From JBKHBQ01 sp046542305 (GTDB taxonomy: Bacteria > Bacteroidota > Bacteroidia > Bacteroidales > 4484-276), in the NCBI GenBank assembly GCA_046542305.1, contig JBKHBQ010000046.1, forward strand, positions 1 to 18,982: a stretch of DNA of 18,982 bases, in the 5' to 3' direction. A program made the position numbers and the translations under genes. The notes under the pieces were generated by a model. It had not been told where the DNA came from. It saw only the letters and a list, made by a program, of their open reading frames with translations, and did no database searches. Within the stretch, counting starts at the first letter, position 1, and each line of letters starts with the position of its first letter. Positions 1 to 6,810 of the stretch are shown here, piece by piece.

Positions 1-1950
1 TACGATGTCATGGCTTCGCTGGATGGATTTTTCCCGGAAACCGCTGAAGGCATCGGATTGATTTCAGGCGAAACGGTGGTTGTGGACTTTTTCCTCGAAC
101 CGGTTCCACCTTCCTACTGTACCGAAAACCTTTACACCACCGGATGCATTTCAGGCGACGGCCTGACGCATTTTGGGATCAACGATATAGTGAATTCGCA
201 GTCGGGTTGCAGCCCCGGCGGCTATGGCGATTTTACGGCTATGTCAACAGATTTGTCGCGCGGCTATGCGTATGAGGTTACATTGATGTCGGGCTATTCC
301 GATCAATATGTGTCGCTTTGGATTGATTTTGATGATGATTTTGAATTCAGCGAAAGCGAAAGGCTACTGACGAATTTCCATCTTGAGTTCCCCGATTTAG
401 CCTATCAGGCCACCATCACGATTCCGGCGGGTGCTCCCGAAGGCGCTCACAGGATGCGTGTGAGAACAAACTGGAATTCATCATCAATCTCTCCATGTGA
501 TCAGTACCAATACGGTGAGGCAGAGGATTACACGATAATGATCACCAATGAAGAACTTACCGCTTCGCTTTATGCTTCAGTTTTTTCGGATGTTTCCGGC
601 GATCCTGTGGAAAATGCGGAAATTTCTGTTTTGGGATCCGGTATAAACGGCACCACAGGAGATGAGGGTATTTGCCTGATCGAATGGATTGAGCCGGGCA
701 ATTATGATGTGGAAATTTCGGCTTTTGGTTACCAAACTGCAACTGTTTCGGATGTGTATCTTTTTGCCGGGCAAATGCAATTTATGGAAATTTATCTGGA
801 AGAAGCCCCTGTAAATACCCATGAAATTACGGTGCCCGCCGGATGGAGCGGATTGTCCAGCTACATTGTTCCGGCAAACAACGCCCTCGAAGATGTGTTC
901 GCTGCCTTTTTATATGATCTGGTTATGGTGCAAAATTTCATCGGAATATTCTGGCCGCAGGAAGAGGTCAATACCATTGGCAACTGGGAAAATCACAGCG
1001 CCTACGCCATCAAGACCGGCAATGGGTTCTCATTGCCCCTGACCGGTTATCAGGAAACTGACCGTGTGTTTTCTTTAAATCAGGGATGGACCATGCTGCC
1101 GGTAATTTGCATCCACAATCCCATCACCGCCTCACTGTTTGCGGCTGTTGAGGACGAGCTTGTACTTGTTAAGGAAATAGCCGGAACGGAAATCTACTGG
1201 CCATCTATGGGGATCAATACGCTTACTACGCTTCAACCGGGGAAAGCCTACCTGGTGAAAATGCAAAGTGCCGTAGAAGTTACCTTCCCCGAAAACATGG
1301 TAAAATCAGCAACTGCAATTAACCTGAAAGAACCCGTCAGTTGTGAGCTGTGGGATAACCCTGTTCCAACCGCCAACTCACACATCATCGCCATTCCTGA
1401 ATCAGTCTGGACAAGTGGCGGATTTTCGGATGGCGATCTTATCGGCGTGTTCACTTCAGAGGGAATTTGCGCAGGGTTGGCACCACTGACTGGCAACACA
1501 TCAATAGCTGTTTTTGGCCATGATCCGCTAATTGATGAAAAGCAGGGTTTTATAACAGGCGAGTTGATGAATTTCAGGATATTTAAACCTGCCTTCGGTG
1601 AAGTGCTTGATGTGGAGTTTGAATTTGATCCTGATCTTCATTTTGGTAATTTCAATGTGATGGGCGTTTCGGTGGTAACGGGAATGAAAACACTGGCTTC
1701 TGCGGTTTCAGAAAATGGAAAAGTTACGGTGGTTGTTTTTCCGAATCCTACAACCGGCATATTTCAGGTAAATGGTTTTGGAACTGATTCACACATTTCC
1801 ATCCTCAACAGTAAGGGTGAGGAAATTCTGAGTCAGGACATCCATCAGGAAGAAAGTAAAATAGACCTGAGCGATACTCCGCCGGGAATTTATTTGCTGA
1901 GCATTCGAAATGCTGCTGGTGTTATTCACAAAAAAGTTATTGTTTATTGA
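1..1950 (+). CDS. Large secreted GEVED / carboxypeptidase-regulatory-like protein with T9SS type A sorting domain, 5'-truncated by window edge
   Basis: The frame is open from base 1 and there is no signal peptide, so the true start lies outside the window; the Met at base 10 is internal. Residue numbers count from that Met. Residues 1-33 look like the end of a carboxypeptidase-regulatory-like (CarboxypepD_reg) beta-sandwich. About 36-178 is a GEVED domain (WIDFDDDFEFSE, then GEAEDYTI). About 182-268 is a second regulatory-like domain (ENAEISVLGSG, EPGNYDVEISAFGY). About 275-425 holds two tandem copies of a GW...WP...NT module, and 455-560 an IPE...GDLIGVF module. The tail, from about residue 577 (FPNPTTGIF ... 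GIYLLSIRN), is a T9SS type A sorting domain, so the protein should cross the outer membrane and become surface-anchored or released. No enzymatic domain is visible; an adhesin or matrix role is inference. Both C-terminal modules recur in the minus-strand genes at the other end of the window. Confidence 0.85.
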   Translation, partial: YDVMASLDGFFPETAEGIGLISGETVVVDFFLEPVPPSYCTENLYTTGCISGDGLTHFGINDIVNSQSGCSPGGYGDFTAMSTDLSRGYAYEVTLMSGYSDQYVSLWIDFDDDFEFSESERLLTNFHLEFPDLAYQATITIPAGAPEGAHRMRVRTNWNSSSISPCDQYQYGEAEDYTIMITNEELTASLYASVFSDVSGDPVENAEISVLGSGINGTTGDEGICLIEWIEPGNYDVEISAFGYQTATVSDVYLFAGQMQFMEIYLEEAPVNTHEITVPAGWSGLSSYIVPANNALEDVFAAFLYDLVMVQNFIGIFWPQEEVNTIGNWENHSAYAIKTGNGFSLPLTGYQETDRVFSLNQGWTMLPVICIHNPITASLFAAVEDELVLVKEIAGTEIYWPSMGINTLTTLQPGKAYLVKMQSAVEVTFPENMVKSATAINLKEPVSCELWDNPVPTANSHIIAIPESVWTSGGFSDGDLIGVFTSEGICAGLAPLTGNTSIAVFGHDPLIDEKQGFITGELMNFRIFKPAFGEVLDVEFEFDPDLHFGNFNVMGVSVVTGMKTLASAVSENGKVTVVVFPNPTTGIFQVNGFGTDSHISILNSKGEEILSQDIHQEESKIDLSDTPPGIYLLSIRNAAGVIHKKVIVY

Positions 1951-1966
1951 TTTTGTCAGGGTTTAC

Positions 1967-1997
1967 AAGAAGTCCCTTCGCGAAGGCATTTCTTTTT
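1967..1997 (+). terminator. Intrinsic terminator after the T9SS protein gene
   Basis: Starting 17 nt past the TGA stop, AAGAAGT (1967-1973) pairs with ATTTCTT (1988-1994) with one G-U, then there is a C/C mismatch, then CCTT pairs with AAGG around a CGCG loop. The 3' arm runs into a T tract (1993-1997). The minus strand lacks a matching T run, so it should act on + strand transcripts. A second inverted repeat, CATGCC-A-GGCATG (1999-2011), follows directly; its role is unclear. Confidence 0.6.
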
Positions 1998-2050
1998 GCA
2001 TGCCAGGCATGATCAATTTCACGTTGCTGTTTGGCAGTGGCTTGTTCAGG

Positions 2051-2608
2051 TTAGGTGTTTCCTAAACGACCGGGATTTTCACTGATGAAATTTTTCCAGC
2101 TGCTGTAGCTTTTACCTTCCGGCGTTTTTCCATTTTTAAAATGATGACAAACGGCAGCAGCCAGCCCGTCGGTGGCATCAAGTGTTTCAGCTGCCAGATC
2201 GAAGCCGACAAGTGTTTTCAGCATAGCCGCCACCTGCTCTTTAGAAGCATTTCCATTGCCGGTAATCGACCGCTTGATCTGCCTGGGGCTGTATTCGGTA
2301 ATGGGAATGTCGCGGTACAAAGCTGCCGCCATGGCCACACCCTGCGCCCGTCCCAACTTAAGCATCGACTGCACGTTTTTCCCATAGAACGGCGCCTCAA
2401 TGGCCAGTTCGTCGGGTTTGTATTCCTCTACCAGTGCCAGGGTGCGCTCAAAGATCTTTCGCAGCTTCACCGGATGACTTCCGTATTTTGATAACTTCAG
2501 CACACCCAGGGTGATCAGCTCGAGGTCCTTGCCATTTTCGCGGATCAGCCCGTATCCCATGATCACGGTTCCCGGATCGATGCCAAGTATGATGCGTTCG
2601 GGTTTCAT
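2051..2608 (-). CDS. ruvC: Crossover junction endodeoxyribonuclease RuvC
   Basis: RuvC is the Holliday-junction resolvase that works with the RuvAB branch-migration motor in homologous recombination and DNA repair. The 185-residue length fits the family. All four acidic metal-binding residues of the RNase H-like active site can be placed: D11 in GIDPGT, E71 in AIEAPFYGKN, and D144 and D147 in LDATDGLAAAVCHH. They correspond to E. coli D7, E66, D138 and D141. The GNGNASKEQV stretch (about 117-126) is also typical. The ATG start places the GIDPGT motif close to the N-terminus, as expected. It lies 49 nt downstream of the YafK-like gene and could be co-transcribed with it, although a -7-like element also sits in the gap. 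It converges on the T9SS protein gene. Confidence 0.97.
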   Translation of the reverse strand: MKPERIILGIDPGTVIMGYGLIRENGKDLELITLGVLKLSKYGSHPVKLRKIFERTLALVEEYKPDELAIEAPFYGKNVQSMLKLGRAQGVAMAAALYRDIPITEYSPRQIKRSITGNGNASKEQVAAMLKTLVGFDLAAETLDATDGLAAAVCHHFKNGKTPEGKSYSSWKNFISENPGRLGNT

Positions 2609-2621
2609 GTAAATGTTTTTA

Positions 2622-2629
2622 CAAATTTA
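2622..2629 (-). promoter_or_regulatory. Possible Bacteroidota -7 element for ruvC
   Basis: The minus strand reads TAAATTTG, matching TAnnTTTG, with its G 13 nt upstream of the ruvC ATG. No clear TTTG -33 element is seen at the expected spacing, and AT-rich sequence makes a chance match plausible. Confidence 0.3.
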
Positions 2630-2657
2630 ATGTTTTAATCGGAGTCGGGTGGCACGG

Positions 2658-3353
2658 CTAATTAAACACATACCTTCTGTTTTGCACAGTCACGTTTGGC
2701 GGGTAGCCGTGATTTTCAAAAAAATCATAACCATCCTTCAGGTTTTGCCAGAAATCATAATGGCGGTTTTTCTCATGATCGGCAAGAATTTGATCTTCCA
2801 TCCTGAACGGGAAAATATGAATCCTGAAAAAATCCTGTCCGTTTTCGAAGGCGCTGGTGATGATGGTCCAGATTTCCTCGATTGCCGGGTCGGTCATGGC
2901 GTAGCATCCAATCGAAACGCAGTTGCCATGCACCATAATTGCGTTGCCGGTGCATCCTGATGTCCGGTCGAATGTATTTGGATATCCGATGTTGAACGAC
3001 AAATGAAAATCGCTCGATGGATTTAACTGATTTGGCCTGACGAAATAAAATCCCTCGGGGCTTTTCCTGTCGCCCCTGCGCTTCTTTGGTCCCAATCCTC
3101 CGGAGAAGTCACAAATATTGTAATCCTTAAAATGCTCAAACCGTCCTTTTTTTTCAATCCACACTTCCAGTTTGCGGCTGGATTTGAATATGCGCATAAA
3201 TATTTTATTTCCCCGATTTAACCCTTTATTTCTCATTGCAGAATCAAGACGGCAGGTACACCGCTAAATTGCTGCACGCGATCGGGAAGAAGAAGGTACC
3301 TGAGCCTGCAGAATCAGCGGTAATATGACAATCAGAAGAAAACCGTATTTCAT
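2658..3353 (-). pseudogene. YafK/DpaA-type L,D-transpeptidase-fold (YkuD) protein, interrupted by an in-frame TAG
   Basis: From an ATG at 3351-3353 the frame encodes a signal peptide (MKYGFLLIVILPLILQAQ), then VPSSSRSRAAI, then meets TAG at 3264-3266. It continues in the same frame to TAA at 2658, so the reading frame would be 231 codons. The downstream part is a YkuD-fold domain of the YafK subfamily: RIFKSSRKLEVW, GDRKSPEGFY, LNPSSDFHLSFNIGYPN, then the catalytic-site signature HGNCVSIGCYAM. The His and Cys are residues 142 and 150 counted from the upstream ATG. Known relatives make, or in the case of E. coli DpaA (YafK) cleave, bonds to meso-diaminopimelate in peptidoglycan. As written, translation restarting at the ATG at 3234-3236 gives 192 residues with the catalytic site but no export signal. 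TAG is a true stop here: the TPR gene and the propeller gene both end in it. It lies 67 nt after ispD, probably in the same transcript. A point nonsense mutation or a sequencing error would explain it equally well. Confidence 0.7.
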
Positions 3354-3420
3354 GACATGCTGAGATGATGATATTAAACTTTAAAGTGTTTCATGTATGA
3401 TAACGTATATGCTGCGTGTT

Positions 3421-4098
3421 TTAAAGCTTAAGGAGGTAATTGGCCAGCATCAAATCCTGCGGGTGCGTGATCTTGATGTTTTCAGGGTTACCCTCAACCA
3501 TCCGCACCGTATATCCGGCGGCTTCAAATACGGTGGCATCATCGGTAAAGCGGCTTTCATATTCCCGGTCGTAGGCTTTCTTTATGAATGAAGTTTTAAA
3601 CACCTGTGGAGTCTGCACCAGCCGGTACATCTTTCTGTCGACAGGTATGCTTATGTCTCCCTCCAGTTTCCTGAGAGATTCTCCCGGTGAAATCACCGGA
3701 ATGGCTCCGCCGCATTCTGCTGCTGCCCTGAAACAATTGCCGATTACCTGTTCCGAAACCAGCGGGCGCACCCCGTCATGGATTGCTGTCAGCCCGTGGT
3801 CAGATATTTTTACCAGCCCGTTTTTCACAGATATAAATCGTTCGTTTCCTCCCATCGCCAGCCGGTGGGGAATGATAAACCGGTGTTCGCCGCAGAGGCG
3901 GTTCCAGGTTTCGATATGCTGAAAAGGCAGAACCAGCACGATTTGTATGGAAGCATCGAAGGAAAGAAACTTTTCCAAAGTATGCATCAGCACCGGCTTT
4001 CCCGCGATATTCAGGAATTGTTTCGGGATGTCGGCACCCATCCGGGTTCCGCTGCCGCCGGCCACAATTATTACTGATCTTTGTTCACTTGTTTGCAT
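3421..4098 (-). CDS. ispD: 2-C-methyl-D-erythritol 4-phosphate cytidylyltransferase
   Basis: IspD transfers CMP from CTP to 2-C-methyl-D-erythritol 4-phosphate, the third step of the non-mevalonate (MEP) isoprenoid pathway, in the cytosol. The 225-residue length is typical. The N-terminal nucleotide-binding loop VAGGSGTRMGADIPKQFL is present, followed by HDGVRPLVS in mid-protein and TDDATVFEAAGYTVRMVEGN with NIKITHPQDL near the end, all family hallmarks. The ATG is the only plausible start, because the sheet-forming VIIVAGGSG begins nine residues later. The start is unusual: it directly abuts the T tract of a terminator-like hairpin, with no ribosome-binding site between. The gene probably heads a unit with the YafK-like gene and perhaps ruvC. 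Confidence 0.96.
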   Translation of the reverse strand: MQTSEQRSVIIVAGGSGTRMGADIPKQFLNIAGKPVLMHTLEKFLSFDASIQIVLVLPFQHIETWNRLCGEHRFIIPHRLAMGGNERFISVKNGLVKISDHGLTAIHDGVRPLVSEQVIGNCFRAAAECGGAIPVISPGESLRKLEGDISIPVDRKMYRLVQTPQVFKTSFIKKAYDREYESRFTDDATVFEAAGYTVRMVEGNPENIKITHPQDLMLANYLLKL

Positions 4099-4123
4099 AA
4101 AAAAAGGGCTGATGTCAGCCCTT
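4099..4123 (-). terminator. Intrinsic terminator of queA that doubles as the ispD leader
   Basis: Read on the minus strand, AAGGGCTGA pairs with TCAGCCCTT (4115-4123 with 4104-4112) around a two-base loop; four bases if the inner pair stays open. Seven T residues follow (4105-4099), then immediately the ispD ATG. It lies 20 nt past the queA TAA. The + strand side has no T run, so the direction is minus. Confidence 0.8.
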
Positions 4124-4131
4124 CAAAAGTA
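4124..4131 (-). promoter_or_regulatory. Candidate -7 element for ispD, between the queA stop and the hairpin
   Basis: The minus strand reads TACTTTTG, matching TAnnTTTG. Bacteroidota start sites fall a few bases past the G, so transcription would begin at about 4121, at the foot of the hairpin. No convincing -33 TTTG is visible upstream, where the sequence is the end of queA. Confidence 0.4.
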
Positions 4132-4143
4132 GTATAAATGTTT

Positions 4144-5193
4144 TTAAATGATCAGCATGGCATCGCCGTAGGTAAAAAATTTATATTTTTCCTTGATGGC
4201 TTCTTTATAGGCTTTCATCAGGAAGTCGTAACCTGCAAAAGCAGCTACCATCATCATCATGCTCGACATGGGCAGGTGCATGTTGGTCACCATGGAGTCG
4301 GCAAGGCTGAATTCGTAAGGCGGGAAGATAAATTTGTTGGTCCAGCCTTCGAAAGGTTTGAGGTGTCCCGAGATGGTGAGCGAAGATTCGAGCGCCTTCA
4401 TCGAGGTGGTGCCCACGGCACAAATGCGCTTTTTGTTGTCTTTGGCGCGATTTACGATCTGCACATCGCGGTGCCCGATGATCAGTTCTTCCGAATCCAT
4501 TTTGTGCTTGCTCAGATCTTCAACTTCAATCTGACGGAAATTTCCCAGTCCGGCATGAAGGGTGATTTCGGCAAAATTCACTCCGACCAGTTCGAGGCGC
4601 TTCATCAGTTCGCGGCTGAAATGCAGCCCTGCAGTGGGCGCAGCCACAGCGCCTTCGTGCTTGGCAAAGATGGTCTGATACCATTCTTCGTCTTCGGGTT
4701 TGATCTCCCTTTTGATGGTTTTGGGAAGCGGTGTTTTGCCCAGCTTTTGAAGCGTACCCTTAAACTCGGTATACGGTCCGTCGAACAAAAAGCGCAATGT
4801 ACGGCCCCGCGAAGTGGTATTGTCGATTACCTCGGCTACCAGTTCGTCGTTTTCACCGAAATAGAGTTTGTTGCCGATACGTATTTTACGTGCCGGATCA
4901 ACAAGCACATCCCACAACCGTGATTCCTGGTTGAGTTCGCGCAACAGAAATACTTCGATTTTGGCGCCGGTTTTTTCCTTGGTACCATACAACCTTGCCG
5001 GAAATACTTTGGTGTTGTTCAACACAAATACATCTCCGTCGGAAAAATAATCCAGAATATCTGTAAATGTTTTATGTTCGATGGTCTGCTTTTTTCTGTC
5101 GAGTACCATCATGCGGCAGGCATCCCTGTTTTCAGCAGGATGCTGTGCGATGAGTTCAGAAGGTAAATGAAACCTGAATTGTGATAATTTCAT
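4144..5193 (-). CDS. queA: S-adenosylmethionine:tRNA ribosyltransferase-isomerase QueA
   Basis: QueA transfers and isomerises the ribose of S-adenosylmethionine onto preQ1 in the tRNA anticodon wobble position, giving epoxyqueuosine. From MKLSQFRFHLPSELIAQHPA the protein is 349 residues, as expected. Family motifs in order are: PAENRDACRMMVL, DVFVLNNTKVFPARLYG, the central APTAGLHFSRELM, the HAGLGNFRQIEV stretch, and near the C-terminus PYEFSLADSMVTNMHLP. The frame stays open upstream to an ATG at 5260-5262, but that extension overlaps the promoter -7 element and reads as nonsense, so the ATG at 5191-5193 is chosen. The gene has its own well-formed promoter and its own terminator, so it appears to be an independent transcription unit. 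Confidence 0.96.
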   Translation of the reverse strand: MKLSQFRFHLPSELIAQHPAENRDACRMMVLDRKKQTIEHKTFTDILDYFSDGDVFVLNNTKVFPARLYGTKEKTGAKIEVFLLRELNQESRLWDVLVDPARKIRIGNKLYFGENDELVAEVIDNTTSRGRTLRFLFDGPYTEFKGTLQKLGKTPLPKTIKREIKPEDEEWYQTIFAKHEGAVAAPTAGLHFSRELMKRLELVGVNFAEITLHAGLGNFRQIEVEDLSKHKMDSEELIIGHRDVQIVNRAKDNKKRICAVGTTSMKALESSLTISGHLKPFEGWTNKFIFPPYEFSLADSMVTNMHLPMSSMMMMVAAFAGYDFLMKAYKEAIKEKYKFFTYGDAMLII

Positions 5194-5220
5194 AATCTGT
5201 TTTGAATAGCAAAAATGAGT

Positions 5221-5233
5221 CCCTCTAAGAGGG
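5221..5233 (-). promoter_or_regulatory. Hairpin at the predicted 5' end of the queA mRNA
   Basis: The sequence is CCCTC-TTA-GAGGG on the minus strand, within one or two bases of the predicted transcription start (about 5234) and about 28 nt before the start codon. It could protect the 5' end or modulate initiation. It is too short to be a preQ1 riboswitch, and I see no preQ1 aptamer pattern. Confidence 0.4.
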
Positions 5234-5236
5234 GTG

Positions 5237-5267
5237 CAAAGATAGTACAAAAATCGCCCCAAGTCAA
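5237..5267 (-). promoter_or_regulatory. queA promoter, Bacteroidota type
   Basis: On the minus strand, TTGAC begins at 5267 (TTG at 5267-5265) and TATCTTTG occupies 5244-5237, separated by 20 nt. This matches the phylum's -33 / TAnnTTTG arrangement well and is the best promoter in the window. The predicted start is about 5234, leaving a leader of roughly 40 nt. Confidence 0.72.
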
Positions 5268-5286
5268 GGCTTTACAAGCTGTCTGC

Positions 5287-5307
5287 TACAAAATGTTAAC
5301 TTTTGTA
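5287..5307. promoter_or_regulatory. Near-palindrome upstream of the queA promoter, possible operator
   Basis: TACAAAA, an unpaired T, the palindrome GTTAAC, then TTTTGTA form a 21-bp imperfect palindrome ending 20 bp upstream of the -33 element. The position would suit a regulator site. No regulator is identified and AT-rich palindromes arise by chance. The rest of the 241-nt gap between queA and the EnvC-like gene shows nothing else recognisable. Confidence 0.3.
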
Positions 5308-5434
5308 AGAGCAGGGTTGCGGCAGCGGCCATATCAGAAATATGCTGTTAGTAAAGGTGTTAATCGTGGTGTATTGGATTGTTCGACATTATTTTAAGAA
5401 GGTTTAACAAATCCGGTGCGGGTTTTCCAGATGA

Positions 5435-6688
5435 TCAGGGCGTGTCGATGCGCAGGAGGCCTGATGAATTTTCGCGTGCAAGCCATGCCATGGGATCGAG
5501 CAGGCCTTTGCCTTTCCATATTTCGAAATGCAATTCGGTCCTGCTGTCGTTTTCATCGGTATAAATGGTGCCGATCTCCTGTTTTGAATTCACTTTGCTG
5601 CCCGATTGTACAAAAACTTCACGCAGGTTTGAATATACGGTGAGATATTCCCCGTGCCTGATGATCACTACATGGTTGAAATTAGGGACGGTCATTACGC
5701 GTGTAACTTCCCCGTCGAAAATGGCACGTGCTTTCGAATTGCGGTGGGTCATAATGTTGATGCCGTTGTTTTTGATTTTGATATTCCTGATCTCGGGATG
5801 ATCGTGCTCCCCGAATTGCGACGAAATCACCCCGCGCTCAGAGGGCCACGGCAGTTTGCCGCGGTTGGCCGAAAAATCCTTCGACAGCGTTTCTTCCTCA
5901 GGCGTAAGGGTGGAGAGTGTGGAATAATTGCCGTCGCCGCTATTGGTCATGGTTTCTGTAATAATGTGTTCGATTTTTTCCTTAAGTTTTCTGGCATGCT
6001 CCTGAAGCTGCTTTTGATTATCGATCAGCTCATTTTCGCGCGAGGCAAGTATTTGGATGCTTTGGTCCTTCAGCTTTTTTTCCTGTTCGAGCAGGGCGGT
6101 TTCCTGTTCGAGGTTGTTGAGCAGTTCCTGGGTTTTCATGGCTTTCTGCTCGAGCAATCCGGCCCAGGCCATATATTCCTGTTCGGCCTCTTTTAACAAT
6201 CCGGCCTGCTCCTGCCGTTTTTCGGCGTAGAACCGGTAATAATTCATCCGGTTATAAGCCTGGTTGAAATTTTCGGCCGCCAACACAAACATCAGCCGCT
6301 GATACAGGTTGCGGTTTTGATAGGCATGATAGATCATGCGACCATATTCGGCCTTTAGCCGTTCGAGGTTTTCCGAAAGGCGGTTTATGCCAATGAGTTT
6401 CTCGAAAAGGGTATCCTGAACAAGATGCAGTTCCTTTTCATAGTTGGCGATGAGTTTTTTACGTTTTTCGATCTTCGTGCTCAGCAGGGTGAGTTCGTTC
6501 AGCGTCGTCTGCTTTTCATCCTGCGTTTCATCGAGCAGCGAAGCCGTATACCCGATTTCCTCCTCCAGCCGTATTTTTTCCTTCTCGAGCCGATTGCGGT
6601 TTTCCTGCGCGTAAACCGGGGTTGCCAGCCACAAAATGGTGCACATAACTGCACTGATCACGATGGGTATGTAGTTCCGGTTTTTCAT
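5435..6688 (-). CDS. EnvC-like murein hydrolase activator: coiled coil plus degenerate LytM (M23) domain
   Basis: The protein has 417 residues from MKNRNYIPIVISAVMCTILW. It begins with a signal peptide ending TPVYAQ (about residue 28), then a long charged coiled coil (about 30-260, rich in Glu, Lys, Leu and Gln), then a LytM/M23 domain from LPWPSERGVISSQFGEHDHP to the end. The Zn ligands of active M23 peptidases are not in place: the usual HxxxD region reads NNGINIMTHR, the YxHL motif reads YSNL, and the HxH motif keeps only ELHFEIW. This matches the EnvC/NlpD pattern, in which an inactive LytM domain activates an amidase during septal wall splitting. Localisation would be periplasmic. A start three codons earlier (MYKMKNRN) is possible. 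The gene follows the DUF4292 gene after 122 nt. The activator role is inferred from the fold and lost ligands. Confidence 0.88.
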   Translation of the reverse strand: MKNRNYIPIVISAVMCTILWLATPVYAQENRNRLEKEKIRLEEEIGYTASLLDETQDEKQTTLNELTLLSTKIEKRKKLIANYEKELHLVQDTLFEKLIGINRLSENLERLKAEYGRMIYHAYQNRNLYQRLMFVLAAENFNQAYNRMNYYRFYAEKRQEQAGLLKEAEQEYMAWAGLLEQKAMKTQELLNNLEQETALLEQEKKLKDQSIQILASRENELIDNQKQLQEHARKLKEKIEHIITETMTNSGDGNYSTLSTLTPEEETLSKDFSANRGKLPWPSERGVISSQFGEHDHPEIRNIKIKNNGINIMTHRNSKARAIFDGEVTRVMTVPNFNHVVIIRHGEYLTVYSNLREVFVQSGSKVNSKQEIGTIYTDENDSRTELHFEIWKGKGLLDPMAWLARENSSGLLRIDTP

Positions 6689-6709
6689 CTTGTACATTCG
6701 AAGCCCATG

Positions 6710-6717
6710 CAAATATA
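6710..6717 (-). promoter_or_regulatory. Possible -7 element for the EnvC-like gene
   Basis: The minus strand reads TATATTTG, its G 22 nt upstream of the ATG. No good -33 is found at 19-21 nt; the nearest is a TTTA at about 24 nt spacing. The gene may simply be read through from upstream. Confidence 0.35.
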
Positions 6718-6810
6718 CACCTGCTTTGATTACGAATCGGTTAAAGCTAATACAATTACCAACAAGTGTTAGTTTTTTGCAGTTAGAAATCAACGAAGGA
6801 TGATCCGTTC

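Noticed and set aside
3264..3266. TAG reassigned to an amino acid in this genome
   Set aside because: The TPR gene (7658-7660) and the propeller gene (15335-15337) end naturally at TAG at the expected C-termini, so TAG is used as stop.
3240..3300. Frameshift instead of nonsense mutation in the YafK-like gene
   Set aside because: The signal peptide and the catalytic domain are in the same frame with family-like spacing; single-base shifts here give other stops.
4138..4923. Long plus-strand open frame (261 codons)
   Set aside because: It lies wholly antisense to queA, whose protein matches its family along the full length. The plus-strand product has no recognisable domain and its openness follows from codon composition.
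5194..5290. preQ1 riboswitch ahead of queA
   Set aside because: The leader is only about 40 nt and lacks the A-rich tail and pseudoknot pattern of a preQ1 aptamer. In addition queA acts after preQ1 insertion.
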